From Candidatus Pelagibacter sp. TMED118 (GTDB taxonomy: Bacteria; Pseudomonadota; Alphaproteobacteria; Pelagibacterales; Pelagibacteraceae), in the NCBI GenBank assembly GCA_002170205.2, contig NHFT02000001.1, forward strand, positions 91,568 to 101,267: DNA of 9,700 nucleotides. Direction: 5' to 3'. A model generated the notes under the pieces. It was not told where the DNA came from. It did no database searches and saw only the letters and a program-made list of their open reading frames with translations. Below, in pieces: positions 1 to 6,866 of the stretch (position 1 is its first letter; every line of letters begins with the position of its first letter). Made by a program: the position numbers and the translations under genes.

Positions 1-427
1 TGTAGTAAACAGCGTTAGTGTCACCATGTTGTGCTAAACCGTTATCATCTGTATCTGTATCATCCCATACTTCTTCACCAGCAGTTGGTATTACGTATCT
101 GTATGCTCTTAAACCAGCACCACTCGCACCATTTGCAACACCGATTGAACCAGCGTCACCCATATCTAACATAATGTTTTGAGATGAGAAAGCTGCATCA
201 GTCATAGTGTAAGAATATGACATTGTGTAACCATTATCTAATTCACCAGATCCAGAAAAACCTATTGCTTTTCCCATGCTGAAGCTATTACCTGTTACTT
301 CATCATCGTCGTCTGATTTGTATTTTATCGTTGCTTTACCAGATACATCTAATGCACCTGCATAAGCAGACGAAGCTACTAAAGATCCTGCTACTGCAGT
401 TAATCCTAGTTTTGTTAATTTGTTCAT
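1..427 (-). CDS. Outer-membrane porin, N-terminal part (3' end beyond window)
   Basis: This reads as the start of a Gram-negative general porin, a beta-barrel passive-diffusion channel in the outer membrane. The ATG lies at 427-425 (minus), preceded by a good GGAGT ribosome site at 438-434. A Sec signal peptide covers residues 1-23: MNKLTK, then an Ala/Leu/Val-rich core, ending AYA before Gly24. The mature part has the look of a porin: alternating polar and hydrophobic strands rich in Gly, Ser, Tyr and Asp (for example LDVSGKATIKYKS, then GYTMSYSYTM), an acidic DDDDE turn near residues 38-42, and an Asp-rich loop near residues 125-135. No stop occurs before the left edge, so 142 codons are seen of a protein usually over 300 residues long. 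Its bases are visibly less AT-rich than its neighbours, as expected for a highly expressed surface protein. It is transcribed divergently from the DUF3576-leuS operon. The porin class is fairly sure; the exact subfamily and substrate cannot be told. Confidence 0.8.
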   Translation of the reverse strand, partial: MNKLTKLGLTAVAGSLVASSAYAGALDVSGKATIKYKSDDDDEVTGNSFSMGKAIGFSGSGELDNGYTMSYSYTMTDAAFSSQNIMLDMGDAGSIGVANGASGAGLRAYRYVIPTAGEEVWDDTDTDDNGLAQHGDTNAVYY

Positions 428-433
428 AAATTT

Positions 434-438
434 ACTCC
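434..438 (-). promoter_or_regulatory. Ribosome binding site of the porin gene
   Basis: On the minus strand GGAGT stands 6 nt before the ATG at 427-425. It is one of only two strong Shine-Dalgarno sequences seen here; most other genes start by overlap with the preceding gene. It fixes the porin start and suggests strong translation. Confidence 0.6.
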
Positions 439-484
439 ATTGTTAATAATTAATTATAAACAGAGCCTTTTTAGCAAAGTTATT

Positions 485-514
485 ATTTTATTTGAGTATT
501 ATTTGTAATTTCAA
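485..514 (-). promoter_or_regulatory. Candidate sigma-70 promoter of the porin gene
   Basis: On the minus strand TTGAAA (514-509) is followed after 18 bp by TAAAAT (490-485), giving a 5' leader of roughly 50 nt before the porin ATG. A second perfect -10 word, TATAAT at 458-453, lies closer to the gene but has no good -35 at the right distance. In such AT-rich DNA these words arise often by chance, so the site is a proposal only. Confidence 0.35.
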
Positions 515-570
515 TTGATTATTTCGTTTAGTGTTGCATAAATACATCATCAAAAAAACATTAAAAAGCA

Positions 571-598
571 CTGTTTTTTATTAAATTTTTTGTATAAT
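571..598 (+). promoter_or_regulatory. Candidate promoter of the DUF3576-leuS-lptE-holA operon
   Basis: A perfect -10 word TATAAT is at 593-598, preceded at a 16-bp spacing by a weak -35, CTGTTT (571-576). Transcription would begin near 605, about 40 nt before the strong ribosome site at 638-642. If this is right, the upstream in-frame TTG codons at 590 and 599 lie at or before the transcription start, which argues against using them as starts. TTGATT (515-520) with a poor CATAAA -10 (537-542) is an alternative. This lies in the 428-646 non-coding stretch, where I see nothing else but these divergent signals. Confidence 0.4.
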
Positions 599-637
599 TT
601 GATATTTAAGGGTTTTTTTACAGAATACATTAAAATT

Positions 638-642
638 GGAGG
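638..642 (+). promoter_or_regulatory. Ribosome binding site that points to a CTG start at 647
   Basis: GGAGG at 638-642 is a complete Shine-Dalgarno core. The only in-frame codon a short distance downstream that gives a normal lipoprotein signal peptide is CTG at 647-649, 4 nt away. ATT at 644 is too close, and the first ATG downstream lies inside the signal peptide. Confidence 0.5.
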
Positions 643-646
643 AATT

Positions 647-1219
647 CTGAAGAAGTTTTACATTCTACATATATCTTTTCTTATATTTTTGATGCTGCTG
701 AATTCCTGTGGCATCTATAGACCTGTTGATGCTAGAGAATTTCCTCCAGAGCCAGAAAAAAGAGTTCAAAAAAACATGGAAGAAGGAAGAGGTTTTAGAG
801 TTTTAGGTGGAGACAAAAAAGGTGGAACATTTGATTTCGCAAGTTCAAATGAATTATGGAGAGCCACATTAGATACCATTGATTTTTTGCCTTTAATTTC
901 AGCGAATTACAGCGGAGGAATAATTATAACTGATTGGTACAGCGATGTAACGAACGACGATGAGGCAATTAAAATTACAGTTAGATTTTTAACTAATGAA
1001 ATTAGGTCTGACGCTTTAGATGTTAAAATATTTAAAAAAGATTGTGGTGTTAATCAAAATTGCAGTATGTATGAAGAGGAGGGCGATTTAGTTTTTGAAA
1101 TAAAAAAAAGTATATTGAAGAAAGCTGCAATATATAAGAAAGAAAATATCAAAAAAAACAAAAAACCATATAAGCTTCCAAAGCAAGGTGGTTCTAAATC
1201 AAGTAATTCAATTTTTTAG
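647..1219 (+). CDS. DUF3576-family lipoprotein, function unknown
   Basis: This is a small lipoprotein of the DUF3576 family, widespread in alphaproteobacteria and without known function. With the start at 647 it has 190 residues. Residues 2-20 form a lipoprotein signal peptide (KKF, then a hydrophobic core) ending in the lipobox LLNSC, with the lipidated Cys at residue 21. The mature protein carries the family's recognisable stretches: a Pro/Glu-rich linker, then GRGF, NELWRATLDTIDFLPL, GGIIITDWYSD and IKITVRFLTNEIRSDAL. It ends in a Lys-rich tail, which suggests a soluble domain held at a membrane. The frame is open back to TTG at 590, so an automatic caller may start there, but that start would bury the signal peptide behind 19 extra residues and sits on the -10 box. 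It heads an operon, 18 nt before leuS. The family call is fairly sure; the start is inferred, and the role is unknown. Confidence 0.8.
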   Translation: MKKFYILHISFLIFLMLLNSCGIYRPVDAREFPPEPEKRVQKNMEEGRGFRVLGGDKKGGTFDFASSNELWRATLDTIDFLPLISANYSGGIIITDWYSDVTNDDEAIKITVRFLTNEIRSDALDVKIFKKDCGVNQNCSMYEEEGDLVFEIKKSILKKAAIYKKENIKKNKKPYKLPKQGGSKSSNSIF

Positions 1220-1237
1220 TAAAAGATAATTTTATAA

Positions 1238-3784
1238 GTGAATAGATATAATTTTAAAATAGTTGAAAAAAAATGGCAAAAATTTTGGGACCATAATAAT
1301 ACCTTTGTATCAAAATTAGACGAAAATAAAAAAAAATTTTATTGCTTAGAAATGTTCCCGTATCCTTCAGGAAAGATACATATGGGACACGTTAGAAACT
1401 ATACAATAGGTGATGTTTTATCTAGACACAAAATTTTACAGAATTTTAATGTGCTTCACCCAATGGGATGGGACTCTTTCGGTATGCCGGCAGAAAATGC
1501 TGCAAAAGAGAGAAAGCAAGATCCAAACGAATGGACACAAAAAAATATATCTGTAATGAAAAATCAACTTAGAAAACTAGGTCTATCGATTGATTGGACA
1601 AAGGAAATATCTACATGTTCAGAGGAATATTATAAACATCAACAACTTTTTTTTATAGAGATGTTTAAAAAAGGCTTAGTATATAGAAAAGAAAATTATG
1701 TAAACTGGGATCCGATCGATGAAACTGTTTTGGCCAATGAACAAGTTATAGATGGTAAAGGATGGAGATCTGGTGCAATAGTTCAAAGGAAAAAGTTAAA
1801 TCAATGGTTTTTTAATATATCCAAATTTTCAGAGAGTCTTCTTGAGGAATTAAATAGTCTAGATAAGTGGCCGAACAAAGTTAAGACCATGCAGAAAAAC
1901 TGGATTGGTAGATCTTATGGGTGTGAAATAGATTTTAAGATTGAGGGTAATGATAAGATTAATTTTATTAAGTGTTTTACAACTAGACCAGATACTTTGT
2001 TTGGGTTCTCTTTTTTGGCTTTATCTATAGATCATCCAATTTCAAAGTATTTTGAAAAAGATAAATCCTTTTTAAAATTTAAAGATGAGTGTTCTAAAAC
2101 AGGCACAACTGAAGAATCAATTGCACAAGGTGAAAAAATTGGTTTCAAGACTGATTTAATCGCTATTAATCCATTAAACAACGCAAATAAAGTCCCAGTT
2201 TACTTTGCAAACTTTGTACTGATGGATTATGGTTTTGGAGCTGTTTTTGGCTGCCCTGCTCATGATCAAAGAGACTTTGATTTTGCAAAAAAATATAACT
2301 TACAAATAAAGACGGTTGTTAAACCTTCAGATACAGACGATAAATTTGCCGCAAAAGATAAGGCTTATATAGAAGGAGGAATTATAATAAATTCTGAATT
2401 TTTAAATGGTTTAAAAGTTCCTGAGGAGTCAATAAAAAAAACTATTGAAATTTTAGAAAAAAGAAAAATAGGATTAAAAAAAATCAACTTTAGACTAAAA
2501 GATTGGGGAGTTTCTAGACAAAGGTATTGGGGTTGTCCAATACCCATTATTTATGATGATGAAGGGGTAGCTCATCCAGTCCCTGAAGAAGAATTGCCTG
2601 TAAAACTACCAAGTAAAATAAAACTTGATGTTAAAGGCAACCCTTTAAGCTACGATAATAATTGGAAGAACGTCAAGATTGGTAATAAAAAATATGTCAG
2701 AGAAACAGATACTTTAGATACTTTTGTTGACTCTTCATGGTATTTTTTAAGATTTTGTTCACCAAATGAGAAAAGTTACGGTTTTAACTATGATGAAATA
2801 AATTATTGGATGCCTGTTGATCAATATATAGGTGGTGTAGAGCACGCTATTTTGCATTTACTCTATTCGAGATATTTCATGAGAGCAATAGGTTTTAAAA
2901 ACGAAAAATTTAAGTTTTCTGAACCCTTTAAAGGCCTTTTTACACAAGGAATGGTTTGTCATCAAACATTTAAGGATGATAGCGGTTCTTGGTTGTTTCC
3001 CAACGAGGTGGAAACAAAAGATGGAAAAAATTTTTATAAAAAAAATTATGTTGATAAAAAAGTCATTGTTGGCCCATCAGAATCAATGTCAAAGTCAAAG
3101 AAAAATACTATAGATCCAGAAAATATAATTGAGATATATGGAGCAGATGCTGTTAGGATATTTATTTTATCTGATAGCCCCCCAGAGAAAGATATACAAT
3201 GGTCTGAGCAGGGAATGCTGGCGTCATATAAATTTTTACAAAAAATGTGGAATTTACATCAAATTATTATAGAAAAGAAAAATATTGAAATTTCAAACAA
3301 AATTGACGAGGACAAACTTGAGAAATTTATCAATGAATTAATCGATAAATTCAATTTTAATTTAGACAAATTTAATTATAATGTTTTAATTGCTAAAATT
3401 TATGAAACATATAATTTTTTAACAAATTTAATTAAAAAAGAATTAAATGGTAAAATTTTAATTGAAAACTATAAAAAATTTTTAATAATTATAAATCCAA
3501 TAATACCTCATTTTTCAAATGAATGTCTAGAAAGCTTGGATGTCACTAATCGAATTGAATGGCCAAAAGTGGATTTAGGCAAAATTAAGGAGGAAAATAT
3601 AAATATTGTGATACAATTGAATGGTAAGAAAAAGTCTAACATGGTCACAAAAAAAGATATCAAAGAAGAAGAGTTAATGGAAATTATAAAAGACGATATA
3701 AAAATGAAAAGACACTTGGAAGGAAAAAAGATTATAAAAAAATTCTTTGTGAAAAACAGGTTAATAAATATTTTGACAAAATGA
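1238..3784 (+). CDS. leuS: Leucyl-tRNA synthetase (LeuRS)
   Basis: This cytoplasmic class Ia synthetase charges tRNA-Leu with leucine using ATP. All expected landmarks are present in its 848 residues (E. coli LeuRS has 860): the HIGH-type motif HMGH at 48-51; the inserted CP1 editing domain with TTRPDTLFG at 248-256 and CPAHDQRD at 339-346, whose Asp346 corresponds to the conserved editing aspartate; [14 protein letters not shown] at 423-436; [12 protein letters not shown] at 491-502; and a KMSKS-type loop read here as SMSKS at 616-620. The C-terminal tRNA-binding part is Lys/Asn/Ile-rich. The start is GTG at 1238 with no clear Shine-Dalgarno; it places [13 protein letters not shown] at the usual N-terminus. 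The stop overlaps the lptE start by 4 nt (ATGA), implying coupled translation. The identity is certain. The only oddity is Ser in place of the first Lys of KMSKS. Confidence 0.97.
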   Translation: MNRYNFKIVEKKWQKFWDHNNTFVSKLDENKKKFYCLEMFPYPSGKIHMGHVRNYTIGDVLSRHKILQNFNVLHPMGWDSFGMPAENAAKERKQDPNEWTQKNISVMKNQLRKLGLSIDWTKEISTCSEEYYKHQQLFFIEMFKKGLVYRKENYVNWDPIDETVLANEQVIDGKGWRSGAIVQRKKLNQWFFNISKFSESLLEELNSLDKWPNKVKTMQKNWIGRSYGCEIDFKIEGNDKINFIKCFTTRPDTLFGFSFLALSIDHPISKYFEKDKSFLKFKDECSKTGTTEESIAQGEKIGFKTDLIAINPLNNANKVPVYFANFVLMDYGFGAVFGCPAHDQRDFDFAKKYNLQIKTVVKPSDTDDKFAAKDKAYIEGGIIINSEFLNGLKVPEESIKKTIEILEKRKIGLKKINFRLKDWGVSRQRYWGCPIPIIYDDEGVAHPVPEEELPVKLPSKIKLDVKGNPLSYDNNWKNVKIGNKKYVRETDTLDTFVDSSWYFLRFCSPNEKSYGFNYDEINYWMPVDQYIGGVEHAILHLLYSRYFMRAIGFKNEKFKFSEPFKGLFTQGMVCHQTFKDDSGSWLFPNEVETKDGKNFYKKNYVDKKVIVGPSESMSKSKKNTIDPENIIEIYGADAVRIFILSDSPPEKDIQWSEQGMLASYKFLQKMWNLHQIIIEKKNIEISNKIDEDKLEKFINELIDKFNFNLDKFNYNVLIAKIYETYNFLTNLIKKELNGKILIENYKKFLIIINPIIPHFSNECLESLDVTNRIEWPKVDLGKIKEENINIVIQLNGKKKSNMVTKKDIKEEELMEIIKDDIKMKRHLEGKKIIKKFFVKNRLINILTK

Positions 3785-4242
3785 AATATTTTTCTAAAAC
3801 TATTATAGTTCTTATCCTCCTAACTGCTTGTGGATATACGCCCATATTATCTACTAAAGTTAATAATTTGCGGTTCAAGGAATTTAATACCTTGGGAGAC
3901 GAAAAGATATCTTTAAGTGTTTTAAAAAATTTAAATATAAATAAAAGTGTAGATAGTAAAAATGATTTAGAAATTTATTCTGAATACCAAAGGGTAATAT
4001 CTTCTAAAAACAAAAAAGGGAACCCTGAAGTTTTCAACCTAATTTTAAACGTAAATATTAAATTAATGGAGGATAATTCTGCACTTAGTGAGAAAAAATT
4101 TTATGAAAACATAACATTAAAAAATGAAAAAAATAAATTCAATTTAAAGAAAAAAGAAAATAACTTAAAGTCAAATTTAATTAATAAAATATCACAAAAT
4201 GTAAGAAAATATCTTTTAACCTTAGAGCAGAATGATAATTAA
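3781..4242 (+). CDS. lptE: LPS-assembly lipoprotein LptE
   Basis: LptE plugs the LptD barrel in the outer membrane, and the pair places lipopolysaccharide on the cell surface. The 153-residue product has a short lipoprotein signal peptide (MKYFSK, then a hydrophobic core) with lipobox LLTAC, giving lipidated Cys17, followed by CGYTPIL, which matches the CGF/Y-x-P start usual in LptE. The rest is a poorly conserved soluble domain with the expected alternating pattern and a basic C-terminal part. Most of the support is therefore the lipobox, size and position: leuS-lptE-holA is the common order in many proteobacteria. The ATG overlaps the leuS stop by 4 nt, and the gene's own end overlaps holA by 11 nt. 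Family-level sequence similarity is weak, as is normal for LptE; the assignment is likely. Confidence 0.8.
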   Translation: MKYFSKTIIVLILLTACGYTPILSTKVNNLRFKEFNTLGDEKISLSVLKNLNINKSVDSKNDLEIYSEYQRVISSKNKKGNPEVFNLILNVNIKLMEDNSALSEKKFYENITLKNEKNKFNLKKKENNLKSNLINKISQNVRKYLLTLEQNDN

Positions 4243-4900
4243 AAAACATGAGTTGAATAACTTAAAAAATTTAAATACCTCAATTTATCTCTTGTACGGT
4301 AAAAATGATGGATTAAAGAGCAAAGTCATAAACGAAAACATATTAGGAAAAAGCCAGACATTAGTACAAAGATATGAAGAAAAAGAAATACTCGAAAACA
4401 AGGATCAATTGATATCTGAATTAATTAATAAATCTTTTTTTGATAGTGAAAAAATATTTATAGTATCTAGAGTCTCTACTAAAATTATTGAATTTGTTAT
4501 TGAGATTCTTGAAAAGAAACTTTCTGAGTGCAAAATCATATTAATTGCAGAAACATTAGAAAAGAAATCAAAGCTGAGATCCTTTTTTGAAACAAACGAA
4601 AGATTGGCGTGTATTCCATTTTATCCTGATGAGTCAAAAACTTTATTTCATATTGCTAAAGATTTTTTTAAAACAAAGAATGTATCTATTTCTCCTGAAT
4701 TAATTAATCTTATTGTAGATAGATGTGCTGGGGATAGAATTAATTTACACAAAGAATTAAATAAAATTTCGCTTTTTATGAAAGACGAAAAAAAAATTAC
4801 CTATGAGCAAATTGCTATTATAACTAATTTATCAGAAAACTTTAGCGTATCTGAGCTAATAGAAAATTGCTTACTTAGAAATTCAAAAAAAAACTTCTAA
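4232..4900 (+). CDS. holA: DNA polymerase III delta subunit, N-terminal part (frame broken at poly-A)
   Basis: HolA (delta) is the clamp-loader subunit that opens the beta sliding clamp and loads it onto DNA. This first frame gives 222 residues. It begins with the family's IYLLYGKNDGLKSKVI at the N-terminal nucleotide-binding-like fold. It continues with SFFDSEKIFIVSRVST (residues 69-84), matching the clamp-binding part of delta, then the CKIILIAETLEKKSKLRSFF strand-helix unit, and the middle domain with LIVDRCAGDRINLHKELNKI. The frame stops at 4898-4900, seven nt after a run of nine A at 4885-4893, in the linker before the C-terminal collar domain. That domain follows directly in the +1 frame. 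With one A fewer the two parts join into a 331-residue HolA of normal length. The start overlaps lptE by 11 nt. Because delta is essential, I read this as one working gene with either a sequence error or slippage, not as two genes. Confidence 0.85.
   Translation: MIIKKHELNNLKNLNTSIYLLYGKNDGLKSKVINENILGKSQTLVQRYEEKEILENKDQLISELINKSFFDSEKIFIVSRVSTKIIEFVIEILEKKLSECKIILIAETLEKKSKLRSFFETNERLACIPFYPDESKTLFHIAKDFFKTKNVSISPELINLIVDRCAGDRINLHKELNKISLFMKDEKKITYEQIAIITNLSENFSVSELIENCLLRNSKKNF
4885..4893 (+). other. Nine-A run at the holA frame change (possible slippage site)
   Basis: The frame read as Ser-Lys-Lys-Asn-Phe-stop becomes Ser-Lys-Lys-Thr-Ser-Lys-Ile-Leu and stays open to the end of holA if one A is removed. 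A ribosomal -1 slip would not help: that frame stops at 4906-4908. The productive events are RNA polymerase dropping one A (or adding two), a ribosomal +1 shift, or a DNA copy that truly has eight A. Confidence 0.7.
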
Positions 4901-5228
4901 AATTTTAAACGAAAATTCTTATAGTTCTGAAGATTGTATTTTGATTATCAGAACCCTATTACAAAAATCTAAAAGAATATTAGCCCTTAGGGAAATTTAC
5001 GACTGTACAAAAAATATAGACCAAACTATAGATAGTTTTAGACCCTCTATTTTTTGGAAAGAAAAAGAAGCTGTCAAAAAACAAACGATAGAATGGAACA
5101 AAGATGAAATTAAAAAATTACTTTTTAATACAAACAAAGTGGAATTGTTAATTAAAAATAATTCATTAAGTTCTATGAATATTTTATACGATTTTTTACA
5201 CAGTTTTGGTAAACAAGTTAATAATTAG
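4893..5228 (+). CDS. holA: DNA polymerase III delta subunit, C-terminal collar part
   Basis: This is the continuation of holA in the second frame, about 111 residues from the poly-A run to the stop at 5226-5228. It begins TSKILNENSYSSEDCIL and carries the helical C-terminal collar domain by which delta joins the clamp-loader ring: ILIIRTLLQKSKRILALREI, then the family's typical surroundings of a Trp/Phe-rich PSIFWKEKEAVKKQ and a final run of helices ending in LYDFLHSFGKQVNN. No separate ribosome site or convincing start codon precedes it; the first usable codon is TTG at 4941, deep inside the domain. An independent gene is therefore unlikely. Its last 11 nt overlap the 3' end of parB on the other strand. 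Confidence 0.75.
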   Translation, partial: TSKILNENSYSSEDCILIIRTLLQKSKRILALREIYDCTKNIDQTIDSFRPSIFWKEKEAVKKQTIEWNKDEIKKLLFNTNKVELLIKNNSLSSMNILYDFLHSFGKQVNN

Positions 5229-6069
5229 CTTTCAAAACCATTATTAATCTATTTAACTGATCTAAATCTTTATACTCGAAAGAAACTAATCCTGTGTTAT
5301 TTCTTTTATTTTTTATAGATACATTTATACCTGTTTTAGATTTTAAAGAATCTTCAAGGATCAAAATATTTGCATCTTTTGGTAAAGATTTGCCATCCTT
5401 TTTGCTTTTTAAAGATCTTATGAAGTTTTCTGTTTGTCTAACTGATAACTTTTTGTTTATTATTCTCTTTGCAATCATGCTGGCATTGCTTAGTCCTACT
5501 ATTACTTTTGCATGCCCTTGGGACAATTTTTCATTATCTATAAAATTTATTACATCATCAGGAAGTGATAGAAGTCTCAGTGTATTTGTAACATGTGTTC
5601 GACTTTTACCAATAAACTTAGAAACTTTTTCTTGATCGTAACCAAATTCATCTATTAGTTTTTTATAACCTTTTGCTTCTTCAATGGGGTTTAGGTCTTT
5701 CCTCTGAACATTTTCTATAATTGCGAACTCTAGAGATTTTAAATTATCAGCATCAACTATAACTGCTGGTACTTCGTGAAGACCTGCTGATTGTGATGCC
5801 TGTAACCTCCTTTCCCCAGCTATTAATTCATATTTGTTATTATGGTCCTCTGATAATCTAACTATCAAAGGCTGTATTACGCCTTTTTCTTTTATTGAAT
5901 TTGTTAATTCCTCTAGACTTTCTTTGTCAAATTTTTTACGTGGTTGAAATTTATTCGCCACAATAGCGCTAATTGAAATAGTATTATTAGTAACCTTTAA
6001 GTTGTTGTCTCCAATTAAAGAAGACAATCCACGACCAAGTCCCTTCTTGTTTTTAAAAGGATTTATCAT
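5218..6069 (-). CDS. parB: Chromosome partitioning protein ParB
   Basis: ParB binds parS near the origin, loads as a CTP-dependent clamp, spreads along DNA and acts with ParA to separate sister origins. The 283 residues show the whole family order: GLGRGLSSLIGD at 10-21 (the N-terminal ParA-contacting segment); QPRKKFDKESLEELTNSIKEKGVIQPLIVR at about 42-71, split over the ParB/Srx fold; the CTP-binding box GERRLQAS at 85-92; ENVQRKDLNPIEEA at 119-132; a helix-turn-helix at about 144-170 with IGKSRTHVTNTLRLLSLP; GHAKVI at 185-190; and a C-terminal dimerisation domain from about 235. Gln90 stands where most ParBs have Arg in GERRxR. The ATG overlaps the parA stop by 4 nt (ATGA), so the pair is translationally coupled. 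Its parS lies about 1.4 kb upstream, inside rsmG. Confidence 0.95.
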   Translation of the reverse strand: MINPFKNKKGLGRGLSSLIGDNNLKVTNNTISISAIVANKFQPRKKFDKESLEELTNSIKEKGVIQPLIVRLSEDHNNKYELIAGERRLQASQSAGLHEVPAVIVDADNLKSLEFAIIENVQRKDLNPIEEAKGYKKLIDEFGYDQEKVSKFIGKSRTHVTNTLRLLSLPDDVINFIDNEKLSQGHAKVIVGLSNASMIAKRIINKKLSVRQTENFIRSLKSKKDGKSLPKDANILILEDSLKSKTGINVSIKNKRNNTGLVSFEYKDLDQLNRLIMVLKANY

Positions 6070-6866
6070 GCAGCACTTTCTATAGATTTATCTTGATTTA
6101 AAAATTCGTCCGTAAAATTAAAATATGCTTTGCTGCCAGGGCAGGTTTTATCGTAAATTAAAACTGGGACACCGTGTGACGGGGCTTCTGACAGTCTAAC
6201 ATTTCTTGGAACAACCGAAGTATAAACTTTTTCTTTGAAGTAGACTCTAGCCTCTTTTTCCACTTGAGAAGATAGTTTATTTCTTTTATCAAACATGGTT
6301 AAGATTATTCCCCTCATGTCCAAACTTGGGTTAAGATTTATTTTTATACGCTCAATTGTTTTCATAAGTTGTGTTAAGCCCTCGAGAGCAAAAAATTCTG
6401 TCTGCAAAGGTACGATTATTGATCTAGATGCTACAAGAGCCATTATGGTAAGTAAACTGAGTGATGGAGGACAGTCTATCAGAATATAATCATATATTTC
6501 TCTAGAATCATTTAAAATATGGGCTAATTCGTCTTTTAATTTAAAGGCTCTTCTACTGTCACCGGCAGTTTCAACTTCTAACCCTGAAAGATCTACATTT
6601 GAGCTTACCAAATTAAGTCTTTCAAATTTAGTTTCCTTGACAACATCTGATAATTTCATGTTCCCATTTAAAACGTTATAAATAGTGTATTTAGAATTGT
6701 CAGTGTTGGATAACCCTAGACCTGTTGTTGCGTTACCTTGGGGATCAAGATCTATAACTAAAACTTTTTTTCCTTTTATAGTTAGTCCTGCCGCCAAGTT
6801 AATAACCGTAGTTGTCTTTCCTACCCCGCCCTTTTGATTGATGATTGAAATAATCTTTTTATCCAT
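6066..6866 (-). CDS. parA: Chromosome partitioning ATPase ParA (Soj type)
   Basis: ParA is a deviant-Walker ATPase that dimerises with ATP on nucleoid DNA and is released by ParB, moving the ParB-parS complex. The 266-residue protein begins almost at once with the deviant Walker A motif KGGVGKTT at 12-19 (signature Lys12, P-loop Lys17). It then has VIDLDPQGNAT with the catalytic-type Asp41, a Walker B strand YILIDCPPS with Asp131, and the C-terminal VVPRNVRLSEAPSHG stretch typical of chromosomal ParA. It lacks the N-terminal helix-turn-helix of plasmid type Ia ParAs, fitting a chromosomal Soj. The ATG at 6866-6864 directly follows twelve A residues, so no Shine-Dalgarno is visible; translation probably depends on coupling to rsmG, which overlaps its first 46 nt. 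It is cotranscribed with parB. Confidence 0.96.
   Translation of the reverse strand: MDKKIISIINQKGGVGKTTTVINLAAGLTIKGKKVLVIDLDPQGNATTGLGLSNTDNSKYTIYNVLNGNMKLSDVVKETKFERLNLVSSNVDLSGLEVETAGDSRRAFKLKDELAHILNDSREIYDYILIDCPPSLSLLTIMALVASRSIIVPLQTEFFALEGLTQLMKTIERIKINLNPSLDMRGIILTMFDKRNKLSSQVEKEARVYFKEKVYTSVVPRNVRLSEAPSHGVPVLIYDKTCPGSKAYFNFTDEFLNQDKSIESAA

Noticed and set aside
553..579. Inverted repeat AAAAAACA / TGTTTTTT with an 11-nt loop upstream of the DUF3576 operon.
   Set aside because: The stem is almost all A-T with a long loop and is expected by chance in such sequence; it is not at the end of a gene, so not a terminator.
3829..3837. TGTGGATAT, an 8-of-9 match to a DnaA box, and weaker TTATCCATT words at the parA start and in mnmG.
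   Set aside because: Single, scattered, and inside conserved codons (Cys-Gly-Tyr of LptE in the first case). There is no cluster or AT-rich unwinding element, so no origin is claimed, although parAB-rsmG-mnmG often lie near oriC.
4941..5228. Treating the holA C-terminal part as a separate small gene starting at TTG 4941.
   Set aside because: No ribosome site, the start falls within the collar domain, and 16 further sensible codons lie upstream in the same frame back to the A run.
5294..5635. A 113-codon open frame on the plus strand opposite parB, with a hydrophobic beginning.
   Set aside because: It lies wholly antisense to the well-conserved parB frame, has no ribosome site, and its hydrophobic look follows from reading the complement of Lys/Asp-rich codons.
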